A stretch of 64,000 bases of DNA from Candidatus Rokuibacteriota bacterium. Lineage in GTDB: Bacteria > Methylomirabilota > Methylomirabilia > Rokubacteriales > CSP1-6. Shown here one piece after another: positions 47,446 through 57,821 of the stretch. The position numbers and the translations under genes were made by a program. The stretch lies in the NCBI GenBank assembly GCA_016188005.1, contig JACPIQ010000045.1, positions 1 through 64,000 of the forward strand, written 5' to 3'. The notes below the pieces were generated by a model, which was not told the origin of the DNA, did no database searches, and worked only from the letters and a program-made list of their open reading frames with translations. Position 1 is the stretch's first letter. The number at the start of each line of letters is the position of its first letter.

Positions 47446-47545
47446 GGCGAGGCGCAGCCGGAGGCGAGCCGAGCGGAGGTGGAGGTCCCCCGAGCGGAGC
47501 GAGGGGGCGAGGCGCAGCCGGAGGCGAGCCGAGCGGAGGTGGAGG
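47446..47545 (+). repeat. 60-bp-period tandem repeat between argS and the SPOR gene
   Basis: A 40-bp unit beginning GGCGAGGCGCAGCCGGAGGC occurs at 47446-47485 and again, identical, at 47506-47545; the 20 bp between (TCCCCCGAGCGGAGCGAGGG) carries the same core as the repeat at 39762-39829. It fills most of the gap between two co-directional genes and has no T-tract. Confidence 0.82.
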
Positions 47546-47565
47546 CAAGGGAATGAGGCGACCCT

Positions 47566-48261
47566 ATGACTCGTAACGGAGCAGGCGGCGGCCCAGGGTT
47601 CTTCCAGCGCGCAGGGTTCGGGGTGGCCGCGGTGGTGATTCTCGCCCTCACCTTCACGCTCGGCATGCTCGTGGGCCGGCAGTGGACGCGCCCGGCGTCC
47701 CAGGCCGCGACCCCGGATGCCGCCAGGAAGGGCGCGGTGCCGGTGCGGCGGGGCGGTCTGGGGGAGATGGAGGCGGAGCGGCCCAGGGGCCTTTCCGAGA
47801 AGCTCACGTTCTATCAGACCCTCACCGCGCCGCTGGGCCCCACCAACTCCCACGCCAAGGGCAAGTCCGAGGAGAAGGGCAGGCCGGAGGCCAGACCCAG
47901 GCCGGAGGCCGGGCCTGCGGCCGATGCTTCGCCCAAGGCGGAGGGCGTGGCGAGGCCCGTCACCGCGCCGGGCGAGCCCGGCGGGAGCCGGGTCGAGGGC
48001 CCCGGTCGAGCTTCCCCGGCCACCGGCACCGTGTGGACGGTACAGGTGGGGGCCTTCAAGAACCGCAAGCAGGCCGACGCCGTGCAGCGGGCGCTCAGCG
48101 GCGCCGGGTTCCCGGCCGAGATCACCGCCCTGACGGCGGAGGATGGCCAGCCGCGCCACCGGGTCCGCGTGGGGTGGTTCAAGACGCGCAGCGACGCCGA
48201 GCAGATGGCCGAGCGGCTGCGCGCGGAACGGGCGCTGGCCACCTACGTGACCGCCAACTGA
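47566..48261 (+). CDS. SPOR-domain membrane protein
   Basis: A 231-residue inner-membrane protein: short cytoplasmic tail, one membrane helix (FGVAAVVILALTFTLGMLVG), a low-complexity linker of about 110 residues, and a C-terminal SPOR domain (TVWTVQVGAFKNRKQADAVQ, RALSGAGFPAEI, HRVRVGWFKTRSDAEQMAER). SPOR domains bind denuded peptidoglycan at the division septum. argS followed by a SPOR gene is a common pairing in Gram-negative bacteria. Confidence 0.9.
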   Translation: MTRNGAGGGPGFFQRAGFGVAAVVILALTFTLGMLVGRQWTRPASQAATPDAARKGAVPVRRGGLGEMEAERPRGLSEKLTFYQTLTAPLGPTNSHAKGKSEEKGRPEARPRPEAGPAADASPKAEGVARPVTAPGEPGGSRVEGPGRASPATGTVWTVQVGAFKNRKQADAVQRALSGAGFPAEITALTAEDGQPRHRVRVGWFKTRSDAEQMAERLRAERALATYVTAN

Positions 48262-48282
48262 GCCGGTGGGGCCGGCGTCAGC

Positions 48283-48819
48283 ATGCCGCATCGGGTGGGC
48301 CGCATCCTCATCCCGCGCGAGGAGATCGCCGCCCGCACGAGCGAGCTGGGGCGGGCCATCGGCCACGACCTGGCCGGCAGGAACCCGCTCCTCGTGAGCG
48401 TGCTCAAGGGTGCGGTGATCTTCATGGCCGACCTGATCCGCGCCATCGGCGCTCCCATTGCGATCGACTTCATGGGGCTCTCCTCGTACGGGGCGAGCGC
48501 CCGGTCGTCTGGCGCCGTCCGTCTCACTGCCGATCTGTCCGTGTCCATCGAGGGCCGGGACGTGATCCTGGTGGAGGACATCGTCGATTCCGGACGGACC
48601 CTCGACTACCTCCAGCGCAACTTTGCCACCCGCCGGCCGAAGAGCCTGTCCGTCTGCGTGCTGCTGGACAAGGTCGGGCGGCGGGAAGTGGACGTGAAGC
48701 TCGACTACGTGGGCTTCGTGATCCCGGACCGCTTCGTGGTCGGCTACGGCTTCGATCTCGGAGGGCTCTATCGCGGCTTGCCCGACATCCACGTGCTCGA
48801 GGCGGGAGCGTCCGGCTGA
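48283..48819 (+). CDS. hpt: Hypoxanthine phosphoribosyltransferase
   Basis: A 178-residue purine salvage enzyme making IMP (and GMP). The fold is clear: ILIPREEIAARTSELGRAIG, NPLLVSVLKGAVIFMADLIR, IDFMGLSSYG, the PRPP loop VILVEDIVDSGRTLDYLQRN, LLDKVGRREVDVKLDYVGFV and FVVGYGFDLGGLYRGLPDI. It precedes ftsH, an order found in many bacteria (often with tilS). A GC hairpin (48821-48838) separates the two. Confidence 0.94.
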   Translation: MPHRVGRILIPREEIAARTSELGRAIGHDLAGRNPLLVSVLKGAVIFMADLIRAIGAPIAIDFMGLSSYGASARSSGAVRLTADLSVSIEGRDVILVEDIVDSGRTLDYLQRNFATRRPKSLSVCVLLDKVGRREVDVKLDYVGFVIPDRFVVGYGFDLGGLYRGLPDIHVLEAGASG

Positions 48820-48843
48820 CCGGCCCCCCCGGGGGCCGTATGC

Positions 48844-48849
48844 TATACT
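48844..48849 (+). promoter_or_regulatory. Extended -10 box (TGC-TATACT) of ftsH
   Basis: The TATACT box ends 10 nt before ATG 48859, so transcription would begin within about 3 nt of the start codon. The intervening TTTTGCACG has no Shine-Dalgarno. A CGGCCCCC/GGGGGCCG palindrome occupies the -35 position (48821-48838). Confidence 0.55.
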
Positions 48850-48858
48850 TTTTGCACG

Positions 48859-50679
<1,821 letters not shown>

Positions 50680-50863
50680 GCCGGGCCGGCCCGCGTCGCT
50701 CCGGTTCGCTCACGGTCGCCCCGCCACGTTCTCGGTCGGACGAGATGTCGCCGAGGGTTGCGACTCAGCGTGTTCTGCGGGGAGGGCCCCCGCCCCGGCC
50801 GGCGCCCGGCGTCCCGCCATTTCGGGCGGCGGCGGTGAGGGAGGGAATGGTATTTTTGTCTGC

Positions 50864-51727
50864 GTGGGAGCCGCGGCAAACCGGGCATGTCTGGCGGGGG
50901 TGAGGGTCGGCGACGGCCTCGACGTGGCAGTCATGGGGGCGATCAACGTGAGCCGCGACTCGTTCTACGGGGCTTCCGTGGCCCGCTCGGGCGACCACCT
51001 CCTGCGCCTCGCCGAGGAGATGACAGGCGCGGGGGCCGCCCTCCTCGACGTGGGGGCCATGTCCACGGCGCCGTACCGGCAGGGGGAGATCTCGGAGGCC
51101 GAGGAGACCGACCGCCTGACCTCGGCCGTCCAGCTGCTCGTCGGGAAGTTCGACGTCCCCGTGTCGGCCGACACGAGCCGGAGGGCGCCTGCCCGGGCGG
51201 CGCTCAAGGCCGGCGCTCGCGTCGTCAACGACGTGCGCGGGCTCGCCGGCGACCCCGGGGTGGCTCGGGCCGTGGCCGAGGCCGGAGCCGGGCTCATCGT
51301 CATGGCCTCGGAGCGGGACGGCCACGAAGGGCTGTCGCCGGCGGACACGGTGCTGGCCCTGCTCCGGGAGAGCCTGGCGATCGCCGCCCAGGCGGGGGTG
51401 CCAGGGGACGGGATCGTCGTGGATCCCGGGATCGGTTTCTTCAGGCGCCGCGGCATCCCGTGGCACGAGTGGGATTGCCAGGTGCTGGCCACTCTGCGCC
51501 ACCTGAGAGACCTGGGCCGGCCGGTCTGTGTGGGAGTGTCGCGGAAGTCCTTCATCGGCGCCCTGGCGGGTGAGGCTGATCCGGCGCGCCGCCTCCCGGG
51601 ATCGCTGGCCGCCGCGGCGGCGGCCGTGCTCGGCGGAGCGCACATGATCCGCTCCCACGACGTGGCCGAGACCGTGCAGGCCGTCAAGGTCGCACTGGCC
51701 ATCCGGCAGGCCGGGGAAGGGGCGTAG
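50864..51727 (+). CDS. folP: Dihydropteroate synthase (divergent)
   Basis: About 287 residues from GTG 50864 (GTG 50900 is equally possible; no clean ribosome site settles it). Pterin-binding TIM barrel markers are present but altered: VAVMGAINVSRDSFYGASVA in place of MGI-NVTPDSFSDGG, AALLDVGAMSTAPYRQGE in place of DIGGESTRPG, VPVSADTSRRAPARAALKAG, ARVVNDVRGLAGDPG, IVVDPGIGFFRRRGIPWHEW and VCVGVSRKSFIGALAG. The neighbourhood (ftsH before, cdaA-cdaR-glmM after) is where folP normally sits, so folate synthesis is the likely role; the sequence resembles the DHPS-related branch and another pterin reaction cannot be excluded. Confidence 0.8.
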   Translation: MGAAANRACLAGVRVGDGLDVAVMGAINVSRDSFYGASVARSGDHLLRLAEEMTGAGAALLDVGAMSTAPYRQGEISEAEETDRLTSAVQLLVGKFDVPVSADTSRRAPARAALKAGARVVNDVRGLAGDPGVARAVAEAGAGLIVMASERDGHEGLSPADTVLALLRESLAIAAQAGVPGDGIVVDPGIGFFRRRGIPWHEWDCQVLATLRHLRDLGRPVCVGVSRKSFIGALAGEADPARRLPGSLAAAAAAVLGGAHMIRSHDVAETVQAVKVALAIRQAGEGA

Positions 51728-51731
51728 GCCC

Positions 51732-52556
51732 GTGTGGGCTCTGCTCCAGTCCTTCCGGGTGCGCGACGCGGTGGACATCCTCCTCGTGGCTGTGGTCCTG
51801 CACCGCGTGCTCGTCATGCTCCGCGGCACGCGGGCGCTTCAGATGCTGGCAGGGCTGGGCGGGCTCATGGTGGCTTCCTTCCTGGCTCGCCGGCTGGAGC
51901 TGTTCAGCACCAGCTGGATCCTCGAGAACTTCTGGTCGGTGTGGGTGCTCGCCCTGGTGGTGCTCTTCCAGCCTGAGCTGCGGCGGGCGCTGGCGGAGAT
52001 CGGGCGGAGCCCCCTCTTCCAGGGGATGACCCGGGCCGGCCAGGAGCGGCAGAGCCACGTCATCGACGATGTGGTGAAGGCCGCCGACTCCCTGGCCGCC
52101 AAGCGTATCGGGGCCCTCATGGTGCTCGAGCGGACCACTGGGCTCAGGAACTACGCCGAGCTGGGCGTCCCGCTGGATGCCCTGGTGTCGGCCGACCTCC
52201 TCGTGAGCTTGTTCTTGCCCTACTCTCCCCTCCACGACGGAGCCGTTTTCATCCGCCACAACCGTGCCGTCGCTGCCGGGTGCTTCCTGCCCCTGTCCCG
52301 GAACACCCAGCTCGGACGGGCCATGGGGACGCGGCACCGCGCGGCCCTGGGGCTGTCGGAAGAGACCGATGCCGTGGTCCTTGCGGTGTCGGAGGAAACG
52401 GGGCGCATCTCGCTCGCGGTGGGGCGCCAGATGGAGACGCCGCTGGACCGCGAGCAGCTCCGTCAGCGGCTGGCAGAGCTGTTCGCGCTGGCCCCGGGGC
52501 CCTCACCCGGGCGCGCCCCCTGGTGGGTGCCGGCGCGGGGATGGCTGAGGAGATGA
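51732..52556 (+). CDS. cdaA: Diadenylate cyclase (c-di-AMP synthase)
   Basis: A 274-residue membrane cyclase from GTG 51732. Three N-terminal helices precede the DAC domain, where both catalytic motifs are intact: PLHDGAVFIRHNRAVAAGCF (DGA) and GTRHRAALGLSEETDAVVLA (RHR). It makes cyclic di-AMP, which controls osmolyte transport and cell wall balance. The next gene, its partner cdaR, overlaps by 4 nt (ATGA), and glmM follows: the standard cdaA-cdaR-glmM operon. Confidence 0.95.
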   Translation: MWALLQSFRVRDAVDILLVAVVLHRVLVMLRGTRALQMLAGLGGLMVASFLARRLELFSTSWILENFWSVWVLALVVLFQPELRRALAEIGRSPLFQGMTRAGQERQSHVIDDVVKAADSLAAKRIGALMVLERTTGLRNYAELGVPLDALVSADLLVSLFLPYSPLHDGAVFIRHNRAVAAGCFLPLSRNTQLGRAMGTRHRAALGLSEETDAVVLAVSEETGRISLAVGRQMETPLDREQLRQRLAELFALAPGPSPGRAPWWVPARGWLRR

Positions 52557-53254
52557 CGGCCCTCCTTCAACACTGGCAGCTCAAGGTCGCCGCGCTGGCC
52601 GTGGCCACCGCCCTCTGGGTGTTCGTGACGACCTCGGAGAAGGCGGAGGTGGTGGTCGCAGCTCCCCTGGAGATCGACGCCGTCCCGCCGGGCGTCCAGG
52701 TGGTCGGCGAGCGGCCCGACAGCGTGGACGTGCAGCTTCACGGGCTGCGCGCCATCCTGGGACGGCTCGGCCCCGACCAGGTGAGGGCGCGTGTGAGCCT
52801 GGCCGGCGTGCGGCCGGGCGAGGTGGTGCTTCGCGTGCTGCCCGAGCAGATCGTCGTCCCGGCCGGTGTCACCGTGCTGCGCGTGAGCCCCTCGCGGGTT
52901 CGGTTCGTCGTCGAGGCCTCCCGCTCCTCCCGGCTCACGGTGGTTCCGCGACTGACCGGCAGTCTGCAGGACGGTTATCGGGTCGTCGGCGTCAGCGTCA
53001 CGCCGGCGGACGTGCAGGTGGAAGGCCCCGCCTCGCAGGTGAACGGACTGACGGAGATCGCCACGGAGCCCGTGAACCTCTCAGGCGCCACGGCCACGAT
53101 CGAGCGGATGGTGGCCCTCGCCGCACCGGCGGGCTCGATCCGGATCGTCGGCGAGCGACGCGTCCGGGTCGTCGTCGAGGTCACCGGCGCCGGGACGAGG
53201 AACGGTGACTCCACGGGAGGGCGCTCGACCCTCCCCGGACGGGAGCGGACATGA
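52553..53254 (+). CDS. cdaR: CdaA regulator, YbbR-domain protein
   Basis: A 233-residue protein with one N-terminal membrane helix (LKVAALAVATALWVFVTT) and about two YbbR repeats outside (VPPGVQVVGERPDSVDVQLH, PAGVTVLRVSPSRVRFVVEA, VVGVSVTPADVQVEGPASQV). In Firmicutes CdaR binds CdaA and tunes it. It overlaps both cdaA and glmM by 4 nt, so all three are translationally coupled. Confidence 0.88.
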   Translation: MTALLQHWQLKVAALAVATALWVFVTTSEKAEVVVAAPLEIDAVPPGVQVVGERPDSVDVQLHGLRAILGRLGPDQVRARVSLAGVRPGEVVLRVLPEQIVVPAGVTVLRVSPSRVRFVVEASRSSRLTVVPRLTGSLQDGYRVVGVSVTPADVQVEGPASQVNGLTEIATEPVNLSGATATIERMVALAAPAGSIRIVGERRVRVVVEVTGAGTRNGDSTGGRSTLPGRERT

Positions 53255-54603
53255 GCCGCCTCTTCGGCACCGATGGGATCAGGGGGGTCGCCAATGCCGA
53301 GCCCCTCACCACCGAACTGGCCTTCCGTCTCGGGCGGCAGCTCGTCGCCACCCTCCTCGAGCACCACGGCGTCGAGAACGCGCGCTTGGTGGTCGGACGG
53401 GACACGCGGCTGTCCGGGCCCATGCTCGAGGGGGCACTGGTTTCGGGGGCTCTGTCGGCTGGCGGCGACGTGTACGCGGTCGGCGTGTTGCCCACGCCCG
53501 CCATCGCCTATCTCACCCGCGCCCTCGAAGCCCACGGAGGGGTGGTGCTCTCGGCCTCGCACAACCCCTTCGAGGACAACGGCATCAAGATCTTCTCCTC
53601 CGAGGGCTCGAAGTTCCCCGACGCCTGGGAGGACGAGATCGAGTCCCGGCTGAGGCAGCCCGATGCGGCGCCCAAGCCCACGGGGGCCAGCATCGGACGC
53701 CACTTGCCCCATGCCAGCGCCGAGGCGGACTACGTGGGCTATGCCATTGGCACCTGCCCGGTAAACCTCACCGGGCTCAGCATCGTGGTGGACTGCGCTC
53801 ACGGCGCCACCTACCGGGTAGCACCCCGTGTGTTCCGCGGACTCGGGGCCCGCGTGACGGTGCTCGGCGCCCGGCCCGACGGGCGCAACATCAACCTGGG
53901 CTCAGGGGCGCTGCATCCGGAGACGCTGCGGAGGAAGGTTCTCGCCCTGGGCGCCCACCTTGGCGTCGCCTTCGACGGCGACGGCGATCGTCTCATCTCC
54001 GTGGACGAGCGCGGCGAGATCCGCGACGGTGACTACGCGCTGGCCATCTGCGCCCGCCACCTGGCCGCGCAGGGGCGGCTCCGCGGCCAGGTGCTGGTGA
54101 CCACCGTGATGGCCAACCTCGGGCTCGACCGCGCGCTCGGCGAAGCCGGCATCCGAACGGTGAAGACTCAGGTCGGCGACCGCTACGTCCTGGAGGAGAT
54201 GCTGAGGCTCGGGGCGAACCTGGGCGGGGAGCAGTCCGGCCACCTCCTCTTCCTGGATCACGCGACCACGGGGGACGCGATCGTCTCGGCGCTGCAGCTC
54301 CTGACCGTCATGCGCGAGACCGGCAAGTCCCTGTCCGCGCTCTCGACGTGCCTCACCAAGTTCCCCCAGGTGCTGCTGAACGTGCCGGTGAGGGAGAAGC
54401 GGCCGCTGGAGGACATCCCAGGGCTCACCGCCTGCGCCGAGGGGCACGACCGCGAGATGAACGGTTCCGGGCGCATCCTGCTGCGGTACTCAGGGACCGA
54501 GGCGTTGCTGCGGGTGATGGTAGAGGGCGAGGACCAGTCACGGATCGAGCGCATGGCCGCCGAGCTGGCGGGGATGATCCAGCGGGAAATCGGGCGCAGA
54601 TAA
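53251..54603 (+). CDS. glmM: Phosphoglucosamine mutase
   Basis: A 450-residue enzyme converting glucosamine-6-phosphate to the 1-phosphate for peptidoglycan and LPS precursors. Markers: MSRLFGTDGIRGVANAEPLT, the phosphoserine loop VVLSASHNPFEDNGIKIFSS, the metal loop GVAFDGDGDRLISVDERG, the sugar loop GGEQSGHLLFLDH and the phosphate loop RYSGTEALLRVMVEG. In other bacteria GlmM binds CdaA, consistent with the operon. Confidence 0.97.
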   Translation: MSRLFGTDGIRGVANAEPLTTELAFRLGRQLVATLLEHHGVENARLVVGRDTRLSGPMLEGALVSGALSAGGDVYAVGVLPTPAIAYLTRALEAHGGVVLSASHNPFEDNGIKIFSSEGSKFPDAWEDEIESRLRQPDAAPKPTGASIGRHLPHASAEADYVGYAIGTCPVNLTGLSIVVDCAHGATYRVAPRVFRGLGARVTVLGARPDGRNINLGSGALHPETLRRKVLALGAHLGVAFDGDGDRLISVDERGEIRDGDYALAICARHLAAQGRLRGQVLVTTVMANLGLDRALGEAGIRTVKTQVGDRYVLEEMLRLGANLGGEQSGHLLFLDHATTGDAIVSALQLLTVMRETGKSLSALSTCLTKFPQVLLNVPVREKRPLEDIPGLTACAEGHDREMNGSGRILLRYSGTEALLRVMVEGEDQSRIERMAAELAGMIQREIGRR

Positions 54604-55017
54604 GTGACCAGCATCAAGGGCATCGGCGTGGACCTCGCCAGGATCCCGCGGATGCGCAAGGTGATCGAGCGCTGGAACGATCGCTTCCTCCAGCGCGTCT
54701 TCACGGAGGAGGAGATCGCGTACTGCCGGCGCCGGCGAGATCCGGTCCCGCACCTCGCCGCGCGCTTCGCCGCCAAGGAGGCCGGGCTCAAGGCGCTCGG
54801 CACCGGCCTGCGCATGGGGGTGAGGTGGAAGGAGCTCGAGGTGAGGCGGGAGCCGGGGCAGGCGCCAATCCTGGTGCTGTCGGGGCGCACGCGGGCGCTG
54901 GCGCACGCGAAGGGCGCCCGGCGGGCGCTCCTGTCGCTGACGCACGATGGCGACTACGCCCTGGCCCAGGTGCTGCTCGTCGGTGGGGAGCCGGATGGCG
55001 AGGCGGAGCGCGGGTAG
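54604..55017 (+). CDS. acpS: Holo-[acyl-carrier-protein] synthase
   Basis: A 137-residue phosphopantetheinyl transferase from GTG 54604, directly after the glmM stop. Markers: IKGIGVDLARIPRMRKVIER, RVFTEEEIAYCRRR, LAARFAAKEAGLKALGTGLR (metal Asp8 and Glu of the AAKEA motif) and LLSLTHDGDYALAQVLL. It loads CoA's arm on acyl carrier protein. Confidence 0.94.
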   Translation: MTSIKGIGVDLARIPRMRKVIERWNDRFLQRVFTEEEIAYCRRRRDPVPHLAARFAAKEAGLKALGTGLRMGVRWKELEVRREPGQAPILVLSGRTRALAHAKGARRALLSLTHDGDYALAQVLLVGGEPDGEAERG

Positions 55018-55771
55018 GCTCGTGCTGAGCCTCGCCCTGCTCCTCCAGGGTTGTGCCGGGCTGATCCCCGAGCCTGTCGTGAAGCCTCCGGCTCCCGGGA
55101 CCGCGCCCGTCGGGGGCAACTTTGCCGTCGAGCGTGGCCGTCCCGGCCTCGTGATCGCAGCCCCCCACGGCAGCTCCGACAGCGCCACGGACCTCATCGG
55201 CGCCGACCTGGCTCGCCTCACGGGGTGGAGCGCCGTGGTGGTCCGGGGCTTCTCTCGTCTCGACGTCGCCGGCCGCAGGCTCAACGTGAACCGCCCCACG
55301 GAGAGCGTGCCGGGAGAAGCGCCTCGCCTCGAGGCACACACCGCCGCCGCCCGGGAGACCTTCGACGCCTACCGCGCTCACGTGGCAGCGGCGTCCCAGG
55401 GTCCGTTGCGGCTCTACGTCGAGCTCCACGGCAATGGCCGGCAGGGCAGCGCCCAGCGCATCGAGATCGCGACGGTCGGCGTGACGCGCGACGAGGCCTG
55501 GCGGCTCAAGAGCCTCCTCGAGCTGGTGCGCGATGTCCACGTGCGGGGGCGAGACGGGCTGCCCCGGCTCGAGGTGCTCGTGGAGCCGCTCGATCCGCTG
55601 CATTACACGGCCTCGGCGGCCAAGGACGAGGGCGTCCTCAAGACGGCCGAGCGCGCGCTGCACATCGAGCTGCCGCGGGCGATCCGCACCACGCACCGGG
55701 AGGCCTACACCACACTGCTGGCGGATTTCCTCGCCCAGGCCGGCCGCCTCCTCGCGCCTCCCGGCAGGTAG
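54995..55771 (+). CDS. Lipoprotein with N-formylglutamate amidohydrolase-like fold
   Basis: A 258-residue protein from ATG 54995 (GGGGAG upstream), overlapping the end of acpS by 23 nt. The signal RLVLSLALLLQGCAGL has a lipobox-like LQGC. The body has PGLVIAAPHGSSDSATD, RGFSRLDVAGRRLNVNRPTE and LRLYVELHGNGRQGSAQRIE, reminiscent of the metal-binding His/Glu pattern of N-formylglutamate amidohydrolase-type hydrolases. It might cut an amide in the envelope; the exact reaction is unknown. It lies between acpS and nnrDE, a place where most genomes have no gene. Confidence 0.72.
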   Translation: MARRSAGRLVLSLALLLQGCAGLIPEPVVKPPAPGTAPVGGNFAVERGRPGLVIAAPHGSSDSATDLIGADLARLTGWSAVVVRGFSRLDVAGRRLNVNRPTESVPGEAPRLEAHTAAARETFDAYRAHVAAASQGPLRLYVELHGNGRQGSAQRIEIATVGVTRDEAWRLKSLLELVRDVHVRGRDGLPRLEVLVEPLDPLHYTASAAKDEGVLKTAERALHIELPRAIRTTHREAYTTLLADFLAQAGRLLAPPGR

Positions 55772-55773
55772 CC

Positions 55774-57375
55774 ATGCTCCCGGTGTTCACCGCGGCCGAG
55801 ATGCGCGCTCTCGACCTGCGGGCCACGAGCCAGCTCGGCATCCCGGGGCCGCGTCTCATGGAGGCGGCCGGCGCGGGGGCTGCCCGGCTGATCGCCGAGC
55901 GCTTCGCGCCCATCCGGGGCAAGGGCGTGCTCGTCCTCTGCGGGAAGGGGAACAACGGCGGCGACGGCTTCGTGGTCGCCCGCCACCTCAAGACCCGGGG
56001 CGCCGGGGTGAGGGTGCTCCTGTGCGGGCGACGCGCGGAGGTGAGAGGGGATGCAGCCCGGGCGCTCGGCCGATGGCGCGGGCGCGTCGAGGAGATCGTC
56101 ACCGTGGCCCAGGCCGCCGCTGTCGGGGATGCGGCCCGGGCGGCCGACGTCGTCGTCGACGGGCTCCTGGGGACAGGCCTCGAGGGGCCCGCACGCGGCA
56201 TCACCGCCTCGGTCATCGAGGCGATCAACGACTCCCGGGCGCCTGCGGTGGCGCTGGACCTGCCGTCGGGGCTCAGTGCAGACGGCGCAGAGATCTCCGG
56301 CCCCACGGTCAGGGCCCGCTTCACCGCCACCTTCGCCGGCTGGAAGCGGGCGCTTCTCGTGCATCCGGCCGCCGGCTACGCTGGGGAGGTGGCGGTGATT
56401 CCCATCGGCATCCCGGAGGCCGAGGTGGGCCGCGGGATCGGCACCTGGCTCCTCGAGGAAGCCGACATCAGGAGCCACTTCCCCGCCCGCCGTCGCGACG
56501 CGCACAAGGGCAGCTACGGCCATCTCCTGATCGTGGCGGGATCAGTGGGGAAGACCGGGGCGGCCGCCCTCGCCGGGCGAGCGGCGCTCAGGAGCGGGGT
56601 GGGGCTCGTCACCGTCGCCACCCCTGCCTCGCAGCAGCCCATCGTGGCGTCGCTCGGCATGGAGAGCATGACCGAGCCCCTTGCCGAGACCGCTGCGCAG
56701 ACTCTCTCCCTCAAGAGCAAGGGGCGGATCCTCGAGCTGGCCGGCCGCACCGAGGCCGTGGCGCTCGGCCCCGGCCTCTCCCTCGACCCGGAGACCCAGT
56801 CGCTGGTCCGGGAGCTCCTGCGCGAGCTCCCGAAGCCCATGGTGGTGGATGCTGACGGGCTCACCGCCCTGGCCGGCGCGTCCGAGCTGCTCGAGGGCGC
56901 CGCCGGTCCCAGACTCCTCACCCCGCATCCGGGAGAGATGGCGCGCATGCTCGGGGTCCCGGTGAGCCAGGTGCAGGCGGACCGCATCGAGATGGTCCGC
57001 GTCTTCTGTGCGCGTCGTCGGGTCTGGGCCGTACTCAAGGGAGCGGGAAGTGTGATCGGCGCGCCGGACGGGGACGTCTTCGTCAATCCCACGGGCAACC
57101 CCGGGATGGCGACGGGCGGATCGGGCGATGTACTCACCGGCATGGTGGGAGCCTTCCTGGCGCGGGGGCTGGATCCGCTCGCCGCGCTCCAGTCGGCGGT
57201 GTACCTGCACGGGCTGGCGGGCGACCTGGCCTGCGCCCGGTGGGGAGAGGAGGGCCTCATCGCCGGAGACATCATCGAAGCCATTCCTGGCACGCTGCGA
57301 CCCGAGACGCCGCCGGCTCGGCAGCCGGGAGCCGCCGGGCGGCGGGCCGGGGGGCGCCGCGACGACTCGCGATGA
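55774..57375 (+). CDS. nnrDE: Bifunctional NAD(P)H-hydrate epimerase/dehydratase
   Basis: A 533-residue two-domain enzyme that repairs hydrated NAD(P)H. The N-terminal YjeF epimerase half has GIPGPRLMEAAGAGAA, VLVLCGKGNNGGDGFVVARH and ALDLPSGLSADGAEI; the C-terminal carbohydrate-kinase-like dehydratase half has DAHKGSYGHLLIVAGSVGKT, DADGLTALAG, LLTPHPGEMARMLG and NPGMATGGSGDVLTGMVGAF. tsaE follows with an ATGA overlap, a very common order. Confidence 0.96.
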   Translation: MLPVFTAAEMRALDLRATSQLGIPGPRLMEAAGAGAARLIAERFAPIRGKGVLVLCGKGNNGGDGFVVARHLKTRGAGVRVLLCGRRAEVRGDAARALGRWRGRVEEIVTVAQAAAVGDAARAADVVVDGLLGTGLEGPARGITASVIEAINDSRAPAVALDLPSGLSADGAEISGPTVRARFTATFAGWKRALLVHPAAGYAGEVAVIPIGIPEAEVGRGIGTWLLEEADIRSHFPARRRDAHKGSYGHLLIVAGSVGKTGAAALAGRAALRSGVGLVTVATPASQQPIVASLGMESMTEPLAETAAQTLSLKSKGRILELAGRTEAVALGPGLSLDPETQSLVRELLRELPKPMVVDADGLTALAGASELLEGAAGPRLLTPHPGEMARMLGVPVSQVQADRIEMVRVFCARRRVWAVLKGAGSVIGAPDGDVFVNPTGNPGMATGGSGDVLTGMVGAFLARGLDPLAALQSAVYLHGLAGDLACARWGEEGLIAGDIIEAIPGTLRPETPPARQPGAAGRRAGGRRDDSR

Positions 57376-57821
57376 GGGTCGCCGAGACCTTGGTCTCCCG
57401 GACCCCGGAGGAGACCCGGGCCATCGGGGCGCGCCTCGGGGAGAGGCTCGGGCCGGGCGCCGTGGTCGGCTGCATCGGCGAGCTGGGCGCGGGCAAGACC
57501 TGCTTCCTCCAGGGGCTCGCCGCCGGGCTCGGCGTCACGTCGCCCGTCACGAGCCCCACCTTCGTGCTGGTGAACCATTACCGCGGCCGCCTGCCGGTGC
57601 ACCATCTGGACGCCTACCGGACCGAGAGCCTCGGCGAGCTTCTGGATCTTGGCGTCGAGGAGCTGTTCCACGGCGACGGGGTCACCATCATCGAGTGGGC
57701 GGACAAGCTGCTCCCGCTTCTGCCTCCCGCCGCCCTGATCGTCAAGATCTCGGGGCTCGGTGACGAGCCCCGGGAGATCATCATCGAGGGGCCGGGCGAG
57801 GGTGCGTCGCCTCGTGGGTGA
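57372..57821 (+). CDS. tsaE: tRNA threonylcarbamoyladenosine biosynthesis ATPase
   Basis: A 149-residue P-loop protein: VVGCIGELGAGKTCFLQGLA, SPTFVLVNHYRGRLPVHHLD, YRTESLGELLDLGVEELF, VTIIEWADKLLPLLP. With TsaB, TsaC and TsaD it makes the t6A modification next to ANN anticodons. tsaB, often the next gene, is absent here. Confidence 0.95.
   Translation: MRVAETLVSRTPEETRAIGARLGERLGPGAVVGCIGELGAGKTCFLQGLAAGLGVTSPVTSPTFVLVNHYRGRLPVHHLDAYRTESLGELLDLGVEELFHGDGVTIIEWADKLLPLLPPAALIVKISGLGDEPREIIIEGPGEGASPRG

Noticed and set aside
48821-48838. CGGCCCCC/GGGGGCCG palindrome as the hpt terminator
   Set aside because: The loop would be only 2 nt and the T-rich stretch after it is the ftsH -10 region; function not decidable.
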